Origin: Micromonospora luteifusca
Lineage (GTDB): Bacteria; Actinomycetota; Actinomycetes; Mycobacteriales; Micromonosporaceae
Assembly: GCF_016907275.1 (NCBI RefSeq)
Contig: NZ_JAFBBP010000001.1
Location: forward strand, 7,099,904-7,163,903
DNA: 64,000 nt
Direction of reading: 5' to 3'
A model generated the notes under the pieces. The model made no database searches, was not told where the DNA came from, and saw nothing but the letters and a program-made list of their open reading frames with translations. A program made the translations under genes and the position numbers. How positions within the stretch are numbered: position 1 is the stretch's first letter; every line of letters starts with the position of its first letter. Shown here in pieces: positions 45,966-54,883 of this stretch.

Positions 45966-46065
45966 CGCCAGTCCCACCCTCACAGGTCCTGCTCCGACGG
46001 TAGGCGGTAGCGCGGGGCCCGGCCGGCGGAACCGGGCAGGTGGGTGGCCTGGTCAGGACAGCTCC

Positions 46066-46455
46066 CTAGACCGCGAGCAGCCGGGCCAGCGCGGGCGGAT
46101 CGGCGACGGTCACCGTCGCCGCCGGGTGTCGTGGCCGCCCGCCAGGCAGCAGGGCCGGCACCGGTACGCCGAAGCGCAGGCAGATCCCGCCGGCCGTGCT
46201 GCTGCCGAAGCTCGCACCCCCGTCGACCATCGACAGGTGCGGCCCGATCACCCGCCACCAGCGGTACGGGCCGCTCAGCTCGACGGCAATCACGTTCGCC
46301 CGGTCGGTCCGCAGCCGCCACGGCCCGTACCGGATCAACAGCTCCCGGTCGGTGACGGCGACCCAGGCCGTCGCCGGGCGGACCCCCAGCAGCGCCAACA
46401 CGGGGCGGAACGCCGGATCGAAACGGAACGGGAACCGCGTCGCGGCGCCGGTCAC
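46066..46455 (-). CDS. Conserved hypothetical protein, 129 residues
   Basis: The plausible coding part starts at the GTG at 46455. The frame is open up to 46800, but that upstream part is Pro/Arg-rich and composition-driven. The protein has short beta strands with many Trp/Arg (AWVAVTDRELLIRYGPWRLRTDRANVIAVELSG and YRWWRVIGPHLSMVDGG), like small PH-like or GRAM-like folds, and ends LARLLAV. No family was recognised with certainty. No operon partner is seen. Confidence 0.6.
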   Translation of the reverse strand: MTGAATRFPFRFDPAFRPVLALLGVRPATAWVAVTDRELLIRYGPWRLRTDRANVIAVELSGPYRWWRVIGPHLSMVDGGASFGSSTAGGICLRFGVPVPALLPGGRPRHPAATVTVADPPALARLLAV

Positions 46456-46830
46456 CGCGCACCGGGCCGGGTGGTGGGTCGCGGCACCGGGCCACCCGGC
46501 CGCAGGGGGCCGGGCCGAGCGGGTCGGGGGCGGGCGGCGGGCCGACGCCGGGCCAGGACGGTCATGGCGCGGGCGTACCCGGTACGAGCCCGCCGACACC
46601 CCGGAAATGCCACCGTCGGCACGAGCGCGACGCCCCTCCCCCACCGCCGGCCGGCACCCCCCGGGTCGGCCGACGGTGGCAGACGGTCGACACCCCCCGG
46701 AGCCGACCGGCTGTACCCCCTGGGGCCGACCGAACCTTCGGCGGCCACCCGGGGTGGGCGGAGCTGGTGGGACGCGCCCCCGCGCTCCGCCGCCCCCCAC
46801 GGGGCGGAGCGCGGGGACCCCCCGTCCCGG
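46456..46830. other. 375-bp intergenic region
   Basis: No gene is supported here. It is extremely GC-rich with many short C/G runs, which keep several frames open by composition alone. Near the right end is a terminator hairpin for the DUF5995 gene. Confidence 0.6.
46778..46816 (-). terminator. Terminator of the DUF5995 gene
   Basis: A perfect 14-bp stem (CCCCGCGCTCCGCC, 46778-46791, with 46803-46816) has an 11-nt loop and lies 14 bp beyond the stop codon. Confidence 0.75.
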
Positions 46831-47601
46831 CTACTGCAGGAACGCCCCCAGGGGCGAAAGCAGCAGCCGGCCGAGCGCCGCGGCGTTGTCGTCCAACCGC
46901 GTGCGCTCACACTCGCGGGCGTCCGGATCGTGCCGGCACCGCCAGATCTTCTGCGCGTTACGCCAGGCGACATCGCGGGTGTACTCGACCAGTTCCCCCT
47001 GGTACCAGTCGTCGATGTCACCGTTGAGCATGTCGATGAGCAGCTGCCACCGCTCCAGATAGCCCCGGCGCAGGCCAGGGATCTTGTCCGCGAAGATCTT
47101 GTTGATCTCGAGGTAGTCGTGGTGCTGGTCGCTGCCGTCGACCGGCTCCGACTCCAGGTGGTCGAACGTGGTCACCAACGCGAACGGCAGGTCGAAGTTG
47201 ATGTGCGCGTTGACGCCGGCCGCCGCCGAGGGCAACGGGCGGGCGTCCGGCCCACGCATCCGCTCGAAGAGGCACGACCACGCCTTCGGGGTGCCCGGGC
47301 TGGAGTCGGTCCACATCCGCATCGCATCGAAATACCGCGCGGCGAACTCGACGTCGAGCCGGGAGAGAAAGGCCGGGTCGACGAAGCGGTCGTCGTACAG
47401 CCCGTCGAGCACGCTGCTGGTGATGGTCAGGTAGAGCCGGTTGAAGTCGGCCAGCGGGCAACTCTCCTCCAGGGGAGGCAGCCGCACCAGCATGTCCTGA
47501 AGCTTCGTGAGGTGATCGACCACGGCCGGCACGTCCGCGGGATGGTCGGCGAGCAGGTCGACGATGTCCCGGTGCACGGGCCCCCAGACCGGTTCGGTCA
47601 T
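46831..47601 (-). CDS. DUF5995 family protein
   Basis: The 256-residue protein starts at the ATG at 47601, after GGAGGAGAG. It has the family pattern: an N-terminal helix pair, ADFNRLYLTITSSVLDGL, FVDPAFLSRLDVEFAARYFDAM, and AAAGVNAHINFDLPFALVTTFD. The family is widespread in actinobacteria and has no known activity. The conserved NAHIN and D(Q)HxDY (SDQHHDYLEINKIF) histidines look like a possible metal or active site. The C-terminus has two Cys (WRCRHDPDARECERT). It lies alone between the large LuxR regulator gene and the APC permease. Confidence 0.85.
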   Translation of the reverse strand: MTEPVWGPVHRDIVDLLADHPADVPAVVDHLTKLQDMLVRLPPLEESCPLADFNRLYLTITSSVLDGLYDDRFVDPAFLSRLDVEFAARYFDAMRMWTDSSPGTPKAWSCLFERMRGPDARPLPSAAAGVNAHINFDLPFALVTTFDHLESEPVDGSDQHHDYLEINKIFADKIPGLRRGYLERWQLLIDMLNGDIDDWYQGELVEYTRDVAWRNAQKIWRCRHDPDARECERTRLDDNAAALGRLLLSPLGAFLQ

Positions 47602-47736
47602 CTCTCCTCCATGGTGGTCGGCGGCATCCCCCGTGCCGTCGTCGACGCGGCTCAGCCTTTCAGTCGACACCCGGTCGCCGAATCAGTAGAACGACGTATC
47701 CCGGCGCACACACACGTCGGAAAACGGAGCGGTCGG

Positions 47737-50634
47737 TCAGCCCCGGACGTTGCGCAACTGGATCGCGCTGGCCTGAACTCGGGTACGGACCTGGAGCTTG
47801 TCGAAGATGTGCGACACGTGCACGCCGATGGTCCGCTCGCTGATGAACAGCCGCTGCCCGATCTCCTTGTTGGTCAACCCTTCCGCGACAAGGGCGAGGA
47901 CTTCCCGCTCCCGTGCGGTGAGCACCGCCAACTCGTCGCCGGAGGACTCAACGGGTGCGCCCCGCGTACCGCCGGTGGTCTCGCGCTCCTCCAGTGACAC
48001 CCGGGCCCGCCCGGCCAGCTCGCGGATCTCCGAGGTCAACGGCACCGCGCCCAACCCCTGCGCCACCCGGTACGCCTCACGCAGCAGCTTGCCGGCGGTC
48101 GCCACCCGACTGCGGCGAGCCAGCAGCGCCTCGGCCTGCCGCAGCCGCGAGTACGCCGCCGGGTAGGGGTGATGACGGCGATCCCACTCGGTGACCGACG
48201 TGGCCCACAGCTCCGGGTCGCTGCCGTCGAGGCGGCTCACCTCGGCGGCGCAGAGGGCCAAAAACGCCTCCACCACCGACCGGACCGGACGAGCGGCGCC
48301 GACACTCTTGCGGGCCATTCGCTCCGCCACGTCCCGCAGCCGGCGTACCGCTGTCGGGTCCACGGCCACGGTGCGGCTGGCGTGCGCCTCGGCCTCGGCG
48401 CGCAGGCCGTGCCAGACCAGCGCGGACAGGATCATCACGTCGTCGGAACGGCTCTCGGTGAGGCCGCGTTGCACCGCCAACCGCGCCACATCGTGCCGGC
48501 CCTCCCACATCGCCAGCCCGGAGCGCAGGGTGAGCAGCGGAATGACGTGCCGCGCTCCGCCGCCGGCGAGCAGGGTCGCCACCGCGTCGAGGTCCCGACC
48601 GGCGGCCTCGATGTCGCCGTAGCCCACCGAGAGCCGGCACCGGGCGAGCAGCAGCTCGACGGCGTCCGCGCCGGACGGCCGGTGCCGCAGGGCGGCGGCG
48701 ACCACCTTCTCCGCCTCGGCCCACTGGCCCACCCGGAACAGCCCGTTGATGGCCACGGCCAGCAGCCGCGTCCCCCAGGTGCGGCCCAGCCCCAGCTCGG
48801 CCACCCGCTCGGCGCCACGCCGGGCCACCACGACGCCCTCTTCGAGGACGTTCAGGGGACCGGTCAGCAGCTCCGCCAGGTGCAGGTACGCGCAGGCCAC
48901 GTCCTCGGGCTGGCCGGCGCGCTCGGCGGTGTCGAGGGCGTCACGCATGACCGCCAGGCCGGCGTCGGGGTCCTCCAGGTAGGCGTCGCTGAAGCCGAGC
49001 GCGGAGCTGGCCAGCACCACCTCGGTGGCGGTGCCCTCCACATTGGCCGCCAACGCCAGCGCTTCCCGGGCCCGCTCGCCGGCATCGGCGTACCGACCCA
49101 GGTGCAGCAGCAGCTCGGCCAGGCGCGCGGCGGCGGTGGCCCGGTCCCGCGGGGAGCAGTCCGCCGCCTTCAACGCCCGCTGGTACTCCTCCTCGGCCAG
49201 CGCCGAACGACCGGCGGCGGCGAGGTAGCGGGCCCGGCGGATGTGCAGCGCACAGCTCGGCTCGCCGCCGCGCAGCGTGGCCACCTCCTCCAGCAGGGCC
49301 AGCGCGCGAGCGTGCTCCCCACAGTGGTGGGCCGCCTCGGCAGCGTTCTCGAGAAGTTCGACACGGTCCATCGCCAGCGGGCCCGGGTCGGCGGCCAGTT
49401 GCAACGCCGCCGACCAGTGCCGGTGCGCCTCGGCGTAACCGTGCAGCCGCTCGGCCTCCTGCGCGGCGGCCACCGCCGCCGGCAACGCACGCGCCGGCTC
49501 ACCGGCCAACCGCCAGTGGTGCGCGAGCCGGGCCTGGTGCAGCTCACCCGGCGCCGCGGTCAGCGCCTCCGCGTAGCGACGGTGCAGCCCGGAACGCTCG
49601 GCCGGCAGCAACTCGTGCGCCAGCACCTCGGCCACCAGCCGGTGCCGCAGCCGGTAGCCGTCGTCGGCGCCGACCAGCAGCCGGTGCGCCACGGCGGCAC
49701 GGGCCGCGTCGATCAGCTCGTCCTCCGGCATCCGCAGCACCTGGGCCAGCAGCCAGTGCTGCACCGGCTCGACGCCGGCGGCCACCGCGTGCACCACCGC
49801 GTGCGCGTGCTGGGGCAGCGCGTCGACCCGGTCGAGGAAGATCTCCCGCAGCGTCTCGGACAGACCGACGCGGCCGTCACGCAGATCGCGGGCCAGCTCC
49901 TCGATGACGAACGGGTTACCACCGCTGCGCTGCCACACCTGCTCGGCCGCGTCGGCGGACAGCGTCCGGCCGACCACGGCGGCGGCCAGCTTCTCGGTGT
50001 CGGCCCGACCCAGCGGCGCCAGGTCGAGCACCCGCACCGTCCGCAACCGACGCAACTCGGTGAGCACCCGGCGCAGCGGGTGGGCACCCTGCAACGACTC
50101 GGCGCGCACCGCCGCCAGCACGGAGAGCTGGAGGTCGCCGAGCCCCGCCAACAGGTAGAGCAGAAGTTGCCGGGTGCTCCGGTCGACCCACTGCAGGTCG
50201 TCGAGGATCAACACCAGTGGTCTGCCCTCGGCGATCAGGTGCAGCCCGCGGCTGACCCGCTCCAGCAACGCGCCCGCGCCGTCCGGGCCGGCGGTCTCGT
50301 CGGCGAACATCTGCAGCAACCCACGCACGGCCGAGGAGGTGCGTGCGTGTGAGGTGGACACGTCGGCGTCGAAGCGGCGCAGTGCCTGCAGCAGCGGGTG
50401 CAGCGGGGAGGCGTCGCCAATGTCCAGGCAGCTGCCAGTGAGCACCACGGCACCCTGCTCACGCAACTGGTCGCCGATCTCGCCCAACAGCCGGGTCTTG
50501 CCCACACCGCTCTCACCGGTCAGGAAGACCGCGGCGGTCTGCCCGTGCGCGGCGTCACCGAGCATCGCGGACCGAACCGTCTGCACCAGCTCGGCCCGGC
50601 CCACGAGCGGTGCGGTGTCCACATCGCTGGCCAT
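47737..50634 (-). CDS. Large LuxR-family ATPase regulator (LAL type)
   Basis: The 965-residue protein starts at the ATG at 50634. The N-terminal AAA/STAND ATPase has Walker A GESGVGKT (Lys46) and Walker B LVLILDDLQWVD. It is followed by a long helical TPR-like region (about 400-880) of Ala/Glu/Leu repeats, then a C-terminal LuxR helix-turn-helix (LTAREREVLALVAEGLTNKEIGQRLFISERTIGVHVSHI). Such regulators use ATP-dependent self-assembly to activate target operons. It is divergent from a cyclase-ATPase gene across 194 bp, so mutual or shared control is likely. Confidence 0.92.
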   Translation of the reverse strand: MASDVDTAPLVGRAELVQTVRSAMLGDAAHGQTAAVFLTGESGVGKTRLLGEIGDQLREQGAVVLTGSCLDIGDASPLHPLLQALRRFDADVSTSHARTSSAVRGLLQMFADETAGPDGAGALLERVSRGLHLIAEGRPLVLILDDLQWVDRSTRQLLLYLLAGLGDLQLSVLAAVRAESLQGAHPLRRVLTELRRLRTVRVLDLAPLGRADTEKLAAAVVGRTLSADAAEQVWQRSGGNPFVIEELARDLRDGRVGLSETLREIFLDRVDALPQHAHAVVHAVAAGVEPVQHWLLAQVLRMPEDELIDAARAAVAHRLLVGADDGYRLRHRLVAEVLAHELLPAERSGLHRRYAEALTAAPGELHQARLAHHWRLAGEPARALPAAVAAAQEAERLHGYAEAHRHWSAALQLAADPGPLAMDRVELLENAAEAAHHCGEHARALALLEEVATLRGGEPSCALHIRRARYLAAAGRSALAEEEYQRALKAADCSPRDRATAAARLAELLLHLGRYADAGERAREALALAANVEGTATEVVLASSALGFSDAYLEDPDAGLAVMRDALDTAERAGQPEDVACAYLHLAELLTGPLNVLEEGVVVARRGAERVAELGLGRTWGTRLLAVAINGLFRVGQWAEAEKVVAAALRHRPSGADAVELLLARCRLSVGYGDIEAAGRDLDAVATLLAGGGARHVIPLLTLRSGLAMWEGRHDVARLAVQRGLTESRSDDVMILSALVWHGLRAEAEAHASRTVAVDPTAVRRLRDVAERMARKSVGAARPVRSVVEAFLALCAAEVSRLDGSDPELWATSVTEWDRRHHPYPAAYSRLRQAEALLARRSRVATAGKLLREAYRVAQGLGAVPLTSEIRELAGRARVSLEERETTGGTRGAPVESSGDELAVLTAREREVLALVAEGLTNKEIGQRLFISERTIGVHVSHIFDKLQVRTRVQASAIQLRNVRG

Positions 50635-50828
50635 GGCACGCAGCCTAATCACAGGTCCCCAAACCGTTCTACGGCCAACCGCCGCTTGTGGTACTCCTCG
50701 CGTCGACTTTGCGACTAAAGGTTGCAGGTGGCCGACATACGTCGTTCGGCAGATCCCCCGTCGGCCCAAGAATGTCAATCTCCGGAGGTCATCAGGCATC
50801 AACGGGGAGAAGGGTCGGTGCGACACCT

Positions 50829-53129
50829 ATGACCACCACCATCATCGTCGGCGACGCGCGGCGGACCACGACCCCAGACTGGCCGGTGCCGGAGGAGAGA
50901 CGCACCGTCACCGTGCTCTTCGCCGACATCGTCGGTTCCACGGCGCTTGTGGACCGGCTCGACCCGGAGGACGTCCGCGCCTTGCAGCGGGTGTACTTCG
51001 ACACCGTCTCCGGCGTCCTGCACCGCTGGCAGGGGGTGGTCGAGAAGTACGTCGGCGACGCGGTGATGGCGCTCTTCGGCGCCCGGCACTCCGACGGCTT
51101 CGACGCGTACCGGGCGGTGCGCGCCGGACTGGAGATCCAGGCCGCGCTGGACCGCCGGCCGATGGTCGGGGGCATCAAACTGCGGGTTCGCGTCGGTGTC
51201 GCCACCGGCGAGGTCGTCGTCGACCTGGGTGGCGCGGTCAGCGGCGGGCACGGCGTGGCCAGCGGCGCGGTGATCACCACCGCGGCCCGCCTGCAGGAGT
51301 ACGCGCCACCTGGCGCCGTCGCACTCTGCGCGGCCACCGCCCGAGCCACCGCAGGCCTCATCACCCAGCGTCAACTCACGCCGGTGCCGGTCGCCGGTCG
51401 GGTACCACCGGTGCCGGTCTGGCACGCCGTCGGTCCGGTACGCCCCGGCGCCGACCAGCACGACGGCCCGCTGATCGGTCGCCGCCGCGAGCTGGCGACC
51501 ATTCGGGACCAGGTGAGCTGGGCGATCCGCACGAAGAACCCGCGCTGGGTCTCCCTGGTCGGCCCCACCGGCAGTGGCCGCAGCCGGCTGCTGCACGAGT
51601 TGGCCCGTGGGCTGACCACCGTGGACGGATTGTCGGTGCGCTGGTGTGTGACGACCTGCCAGCCGTACCCCGATCAGGTCCTGGCGCCGGTCGCCGAACT
51701 GCTCCGCGGCCTCGCCGGGGTCCGGCACGGCGACGGCGCGGCGGTGGTCCACGACCGGTTGGTCGCCGCCCTGACGCCGTTGTTCCCGCCGACGCAGGTC
51801 GCGACGGCGGTCCCGGTGCTACAGCGTCTGTTGAGCATCCCGGACGGCTCGCCGACGGCGTCGGCGGGCGCGGCGATCTGCCGGGAGATCCTGCTGCGCC
51901 TGGCCGCGCAGCGGCCGCTGATCGTCGCCGTGGACGACGTGGACCGTGCGGGGCCGGCGGTGAGCCGGTTCCTGCGTGGGCTGTTCAACGCGGCGACGGC
52001 GCGCGGGCTGCCGCTGGCCATGCTCACCCTGCACCAACCGCAGTGGACCGACACCCGGCCCGGCCCGGCTCGACGGGTGACGATCCGCCCGCTGGCCACG
52101 GTGCAGTCCGGGCGGCTGTTGCGCCACCTGCTGACCCGGGCCGGCCAGCCGGTGGCCCTGGTCGACCGGCTGCTGCCGCTGGTGGGCGGCCGCCCCGGGC
52201 ACGCGGCGGCGTACGTGGCATCGCTCGTGGACGGCGCCGACCTGGTGGCGCTCTCGCTGCCCGAGGCGGTACGCCGGGCCGTCGCCGCCGAGCTGGACCA
52301 CCTCGACGGTGAGCGGCGAGCGGTCCTGATGGCCGCCGGCATCCTCGGCGGTGTGATCTCGTCGGCGACGATCGACCGGGCGCTCGGTTGGAAGCCCGGT
52401 CGCTCCGCACCGGCACTACGCGCCCTGGTCACCGCCGGGCTGCTGCTCGCCCACCACGCGGACGGGTACGCGTTCGCGGCTCCCGCGCTGCGCCAGGTCG
52501 CCGCCGAACGGTTGCCCCGCGCGCTGCGGGCCGTCTTCGCCCGCCGGGCCGCGAACGCCCCGCGCCTCGACACCGTCCGCCTGGACGCCCTCGACCCCGT
52601 CGACCGTCCGGCCGTGGTCCGGGCTGGTGCCGTCGGTGCTGTCGTCGGCGGCGCGGCCGCCCGGCCCGCCAAGGTCGTGCGTCTGGACGCCGTCCGTTCC
52701 CGGGCCAGCCTCGACACCGTCCTCGCGGCCCTGGCCCCGGCGCCACGAGCCACCGCCACCGACCCGGCGGAGCGCCGACGCGTCCCCGCCCCGACGATGG
52801 CCACCCCACCGGCCGCGCCGACCCGGCAGACCAACCGCCCACCCGGCTCCGGCCGGCTCCGAGCCGTCGCGCCGACCGGTGCGGTCCCACCGACCCCGGC
52901 CACAGTGGCGACCCAGGCCGCAGTGGTGTCCGCGGCGCGGGCCAATGCAGGCGGTCACTGGCCCTCGGACGTCGACCGGTCCCCGGTGGCGATCCGTGCA
53001 GTGCCTGCCGTGCCAGGGGCAGCCGGACGGGGCGGCCGTGCCGGTGTCGGCGCTCCGCCCGGACCGGTGCGCGCCGCACCTCGCCCGCCGTCGATCGGTC
53101 GGCCGCAGAACCTGGCCGCCTCCGCCTGA
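50829..53129 (+). CDS. Adenylate/guanylate cyclase-like domain protein with ATPase domain
   Basis: The 766-residue protein has a class III cyclase domain at about 25-175 with metal Asp33 (VLFADIVGSTALVDRL) and Asp77 (VEKYVGDAVMALFG). The motif that should read like VNxAARL is VITTAARL, so the usual transition-state Asn is Thr150, and the adenine-specifying Asp position holds His141. A STAND-like ATPase follows; its Walker A reads GPTGSGRSR, with Arg251 in place of Lys. LIVAVDDVD looks like a Walker B. From about residue 560 the sequence becomes Ala/Pro/Arg-rich and disordered. The gene is divergent from the LuxR ATPase regulator. It may be a sensor that binds rather than turns over nucleotides. 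Confidence 0.85.
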   Translation: MTTTIIVGDARRTTTPDWPVPEERRTVTVLFADIVGSTALVDRLDPEDVRALQRVYFDTVSGVLHRWQGVVEKYVGDAVMALFGARHSDGFDAYRAVRAGLEIQAALDRRPMVGGIKLRVRVGVATGEVVVDLGGAVSGGHGVASGAVITTAARLQEYAPPGAVALCAATARATAGLITQRQLTPVPVAGRVPPVPVWHAVGPVRPGADQHDGPLIGRRRELATIRDQVSWAIRTKNPRWVSLVGPTGSGRSRLLHELARGLTTVDGLSVRWCVTTCQPYPDQVLAPVAELLRGLAGVRHGDGAAVVHDRLVAALTPLFPPTQVATAVPVLQRLLSIPDGSPTASAGAAICREILLRLAAQRPLIVAVDDVDRAGPAVSRFLRGLFNAATARGLPLAMLTLHQPQWTDTRPGPARRVTIRPLATVQSGRLLRHLLTRAGQPVALVDRLLPLVGGRPGHAAAYVASLVDGADLVALSLPEAVRRAVAAELDHLDGERRAVLMAAGILGGVISSATIDRALGWKPGRSAPALRALVTAGLLLAHHADGYAFAAPALRQVAAERLPRALRAVFARRAANAPRLDTVRLDALDPVDRPAVVRAGAVGAVVGGAAARPAKVVRLDAVRSRASLDTVLAALAPAPRATATDPAERRRVPAPTMATPPAAPTRQTNRPPGSGRLRAVAPTGAVPPTPATVATQAAVVSAARANAGGHWPSDVDRSPVAIRAVPAVPGAAGRGGRAGVGAPPGPVRAAPRPPSIGRPQNLAASA

Positions 53130-53142
53130 GGGCTTGCCCCTT

Positions 53143-53203
53143 GATCGTTGGCAGCTGAGCAGTGCGACACGCCGAGCGCCGCCCTGCCGAGCTGCCACCG
53201 ATC
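53143..53203 (+). repeat. 61-bp inverted-end intergenic element, copy 2
   Basis: Ends GATCGTTGGCAGCT (53143-53156) and AGCTGCCACCGATC (53190-53203) are inverted with one mismatch, around a 33-bp core. It is in the same orientation as copy 3 (57 of 61 identical by eye) and opposite to copy 1. It lies between the convergent cyclase and methyltransferase genes, 13 bp after the cyclase stop. Confidence 0.88.
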
Positions 53204-53213
53204 GCGGCGACCT

Positions 53214-54044
53214 CTACCGCACGGACGCCGAGGCCAGCAGCGCCGCGGTCGGCAGTGCGAGCAGGCCGTCCGCGTCACGGTAGGCGGCGGTCAGCTCGTC
53301 GTACGCGGCGCGGATGCGGACGATCACGTCCGGCGGTTGGGCCTCCATCAGCAGACCCGGCTTGCTGATCCCGTTGGCAGGGCCACTCCACCACGCCTCG
53401 GGGTCGGTGCGATGCACCCAGGTGATCGTGTCGCAGCGCACGTCGGTGAGCCCGGCCATGTCGAGCAGGCCCGCCAACCCATCGGCGGTACGTGGGAAGT
53501 CCCTGTCCGCGTCCACGTTCGGCACCGCGATCGGCGGGTCGAACCCTGCGGCGTCGAAGACCTCACCCCAGAGCCGCTGGGCCTCCGGCGGGGGGTAGGG
53601 CCAGATGGTCACCGCGATCCGGCCCGCCGGCCGAACGACCCGCCGGAGTTCGCCGATCGCAGCCAGCGGATCCCCCACGTGATTGATCACGAAGTTCGCG
53701 ACGGCCGCGTCGAAACACCCGGAGGGGAACGGCAGGTGGGGCAGAGCCGCGAGGCGGACCTCTTCGGCGGACGGGAGCCGGCTGCGCGCCAGCTCCACCA
53801 TGCTGGCCTCGGCGTCGACGGCGACGACGGCGGCACCGCGAGCGCACGCCAACCGGGCGACGGTCCCGGAACCGGTGCCGGCATCGAGCACTCGACTGCC
53901 CGCACCGACGCTGGCGGCGTCCAACAACGCGGAAGCGGGATGGGCGCAGAGCGAGGCGAAGCTGCGGTCGAAGGCCGTCGCGCGCCCGGCCCAGCGCGAA
54001 CGCTCGTAGTCGTCGAAGTCTGTCGTCGCCACTGGCCACCCCAT
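53214..54044 (-). CDS. SAM-dependent methyltransferase (class I)
   Basis: The 276-residue protein has the SAM-binding motif RVLDAGTGSGTVARLAC, the acidic loop AVVAVDAEASMVELAR, and a motif-II region PFPSGCFDAAVANFVINHV. It falls in the UbiE/COQ5-like class I group. The substrate is unknown. The ATG at 54044 leads; a GTG at 54032 is possible. A perfect 16-bp palindrome lies just upstream (54057-54072), a likely operator. Confidence 0.87.
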   Translation of the reverse strand: MGWPVATTDFDDYERSRWAGRATAFDRSFASLCAHPASALLDAASVGAGSRVLDAGTGSGTVARLACARGAAVVAVDAEASMVELARSRLPSAEEVRLAALPHLPFPSGCFDAAVANFVINHVGDPLAAIGELRRVVRPAGRIAVTIWPYPPPEAQRLWGEVFDAAGFDPPIAVPNVDADRDFPRTADGLAGLLDMAGLTDVRCDTITWVHRTDPEAWWSGPANGISKPGLLMEAQPPDVIVRIRAAYDELTAAYRDADGLLALPTAALLASASVR

Positions 54045-54056
54045 TTAAGGATCTTG

Positions 54057-54072
54057 ATGGTGGCGCCACCAT
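54057..54072. promoter_or_regulatory. 16-bp perfect palindrome upstream of the methyltransferase
   Basis: ATGGTGGCGCCACCAT is a perfect palindrome 12 bp upstream of the methyltransferase start and 15 bp before a divergent 42-codon frame. Its position suits an operator for a dimeric repressor, such as a TetR-type protein; no such gene is adjacent. Confidence 0.5.
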
Positions 54073-54087
54073 ATCGGACCAGGTGCG

Positions 54088-54216
54088 ATGAGTAGGATTG
54101 CCCCAGCCGTGCTGCTACTGCTCGGGCCGAGCATCGGTCCCCGGCTCTTCGCCGCACACGCCAAGCGGGTGCACGGCACCGCCACGCCTCCGCGCATCGG
54201 GGCAACCGCCAACTGA
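54088..54216 (+). CDS. Possible small membrane peptide, 42 residues
   Basis: An ATG preceded by CAGGTGCG opens a 42-residue frame ending in TGA at 54216. Residues of about 4-22 are hydrophobic (IAPAVLLLLGPSIGPRLF), followed by a basic tail (AAHAKRVHGTATPPRIGATAN). It is divergent from the methyltransferase and shares the palindromic region. Short actinobacterial membrane peptides of this shape are common, but there is no independent support here. Confidence 0.35.
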   Translation: MSRIAPAVLLLLGPSIGPRLFAAHAKRVHGTATPPRIGATAN

Positions 54217-54261
54217 ACCCCTGGCCGGCGCGGTTGTCCGTCGCGAGGATGCTCGCGCGGG

Positions 54262-54828
54262 TCAGCGGTCAGCCAGGAAGGCCAGCACCCGTGGCCAGGT
54301 CGCCGCGTCGGCGTCCGGGGCGTACTCGGCCAGGTCCGGGTCGGTGAACAGGTGTCCCACACCGGGATAGCGGAACACCGTCAGGTCGGCGCCGGCGTCG
54401 GTCAGCGCCTGCTGCCACTCGTCGACCTCGTCCGGCGCGTCGTACGGGTCCGGGTCGGCGAGGTGCAGCTGCACCGGCAAGCCGGTCCGGACCGCGTCCG
54501 CTGCGCCACCGGTGCCGTGCAGCAGGAGCAGACCGGCCGAGTCGGGGCGCTCGGCCAGCAGCGCCCCGGCCACACCGGCACCCATCGAGAAGCCGGCGAG
54601 CACGGCCTCCGCCGGCAGGTCACGCAGCGCTTCCCGAGCCCGGTCCAGCACCACCTCCTGGCCGATCTTGTCGAGCAGTGCGAAGCCCTCCTCGACGCTG
54701 TCGGGAGCCGGGACGCCGTACAGATCGGGTGTGGCGACCTGGTGCCCGGCGACGCGCATCCGGTCGGCGGCGGCGCGCACGGCGGGCCGCAGCCCGTACA
54801 CGGAGTGGAACAGCACGACGTGTCGCAT
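54262..54828 (-). CDS. Dienelactone hydrolase family alpha/beta hydrolase
   Basis: The 188-residue alpha/beta hydrolase starts at the ATG at 54828. VVLFHSVYGLRPAVRAAADRM is the DLH-type oxyanion region, and AGFSMGAGVAG contains the nucleophile elbow with Ser instead of the classical Cys. HLADPDPYDAPDE supplies the acid, and GVGHLFTDPDL supplies the His. It probably hydrolyses an ester or lactone in the cytosol. It is somewhat shorter than typical 230-residue DLHs. It is co-directional with the glycosyltransferase gene upstream, with a 55-bp gap. Confidence 0.87.
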   Translation of the reverse strand: MRHVVLFHSVYGLRPAVRAAADRMRVAGHQVATPDLYGVPAPDSVEEGFALLDKIGQEVVLDRAREALRDLPAEAVLAGFSMGAGVAGALLAERPDSAGLLLLHGTGGAADAVRTGLPVQLHLADPDPYDAPDEVDEWQQALTDAGADLTVFRYPGVGHLFTDPDLAEYAPDADAATWPRVLAFLADR

Positions 54829-54883
54829 TCCGTCATCCTGCCGCAGCCGACCCGCCGGCCGGTGCGGCCACGCGGGGCGAACG

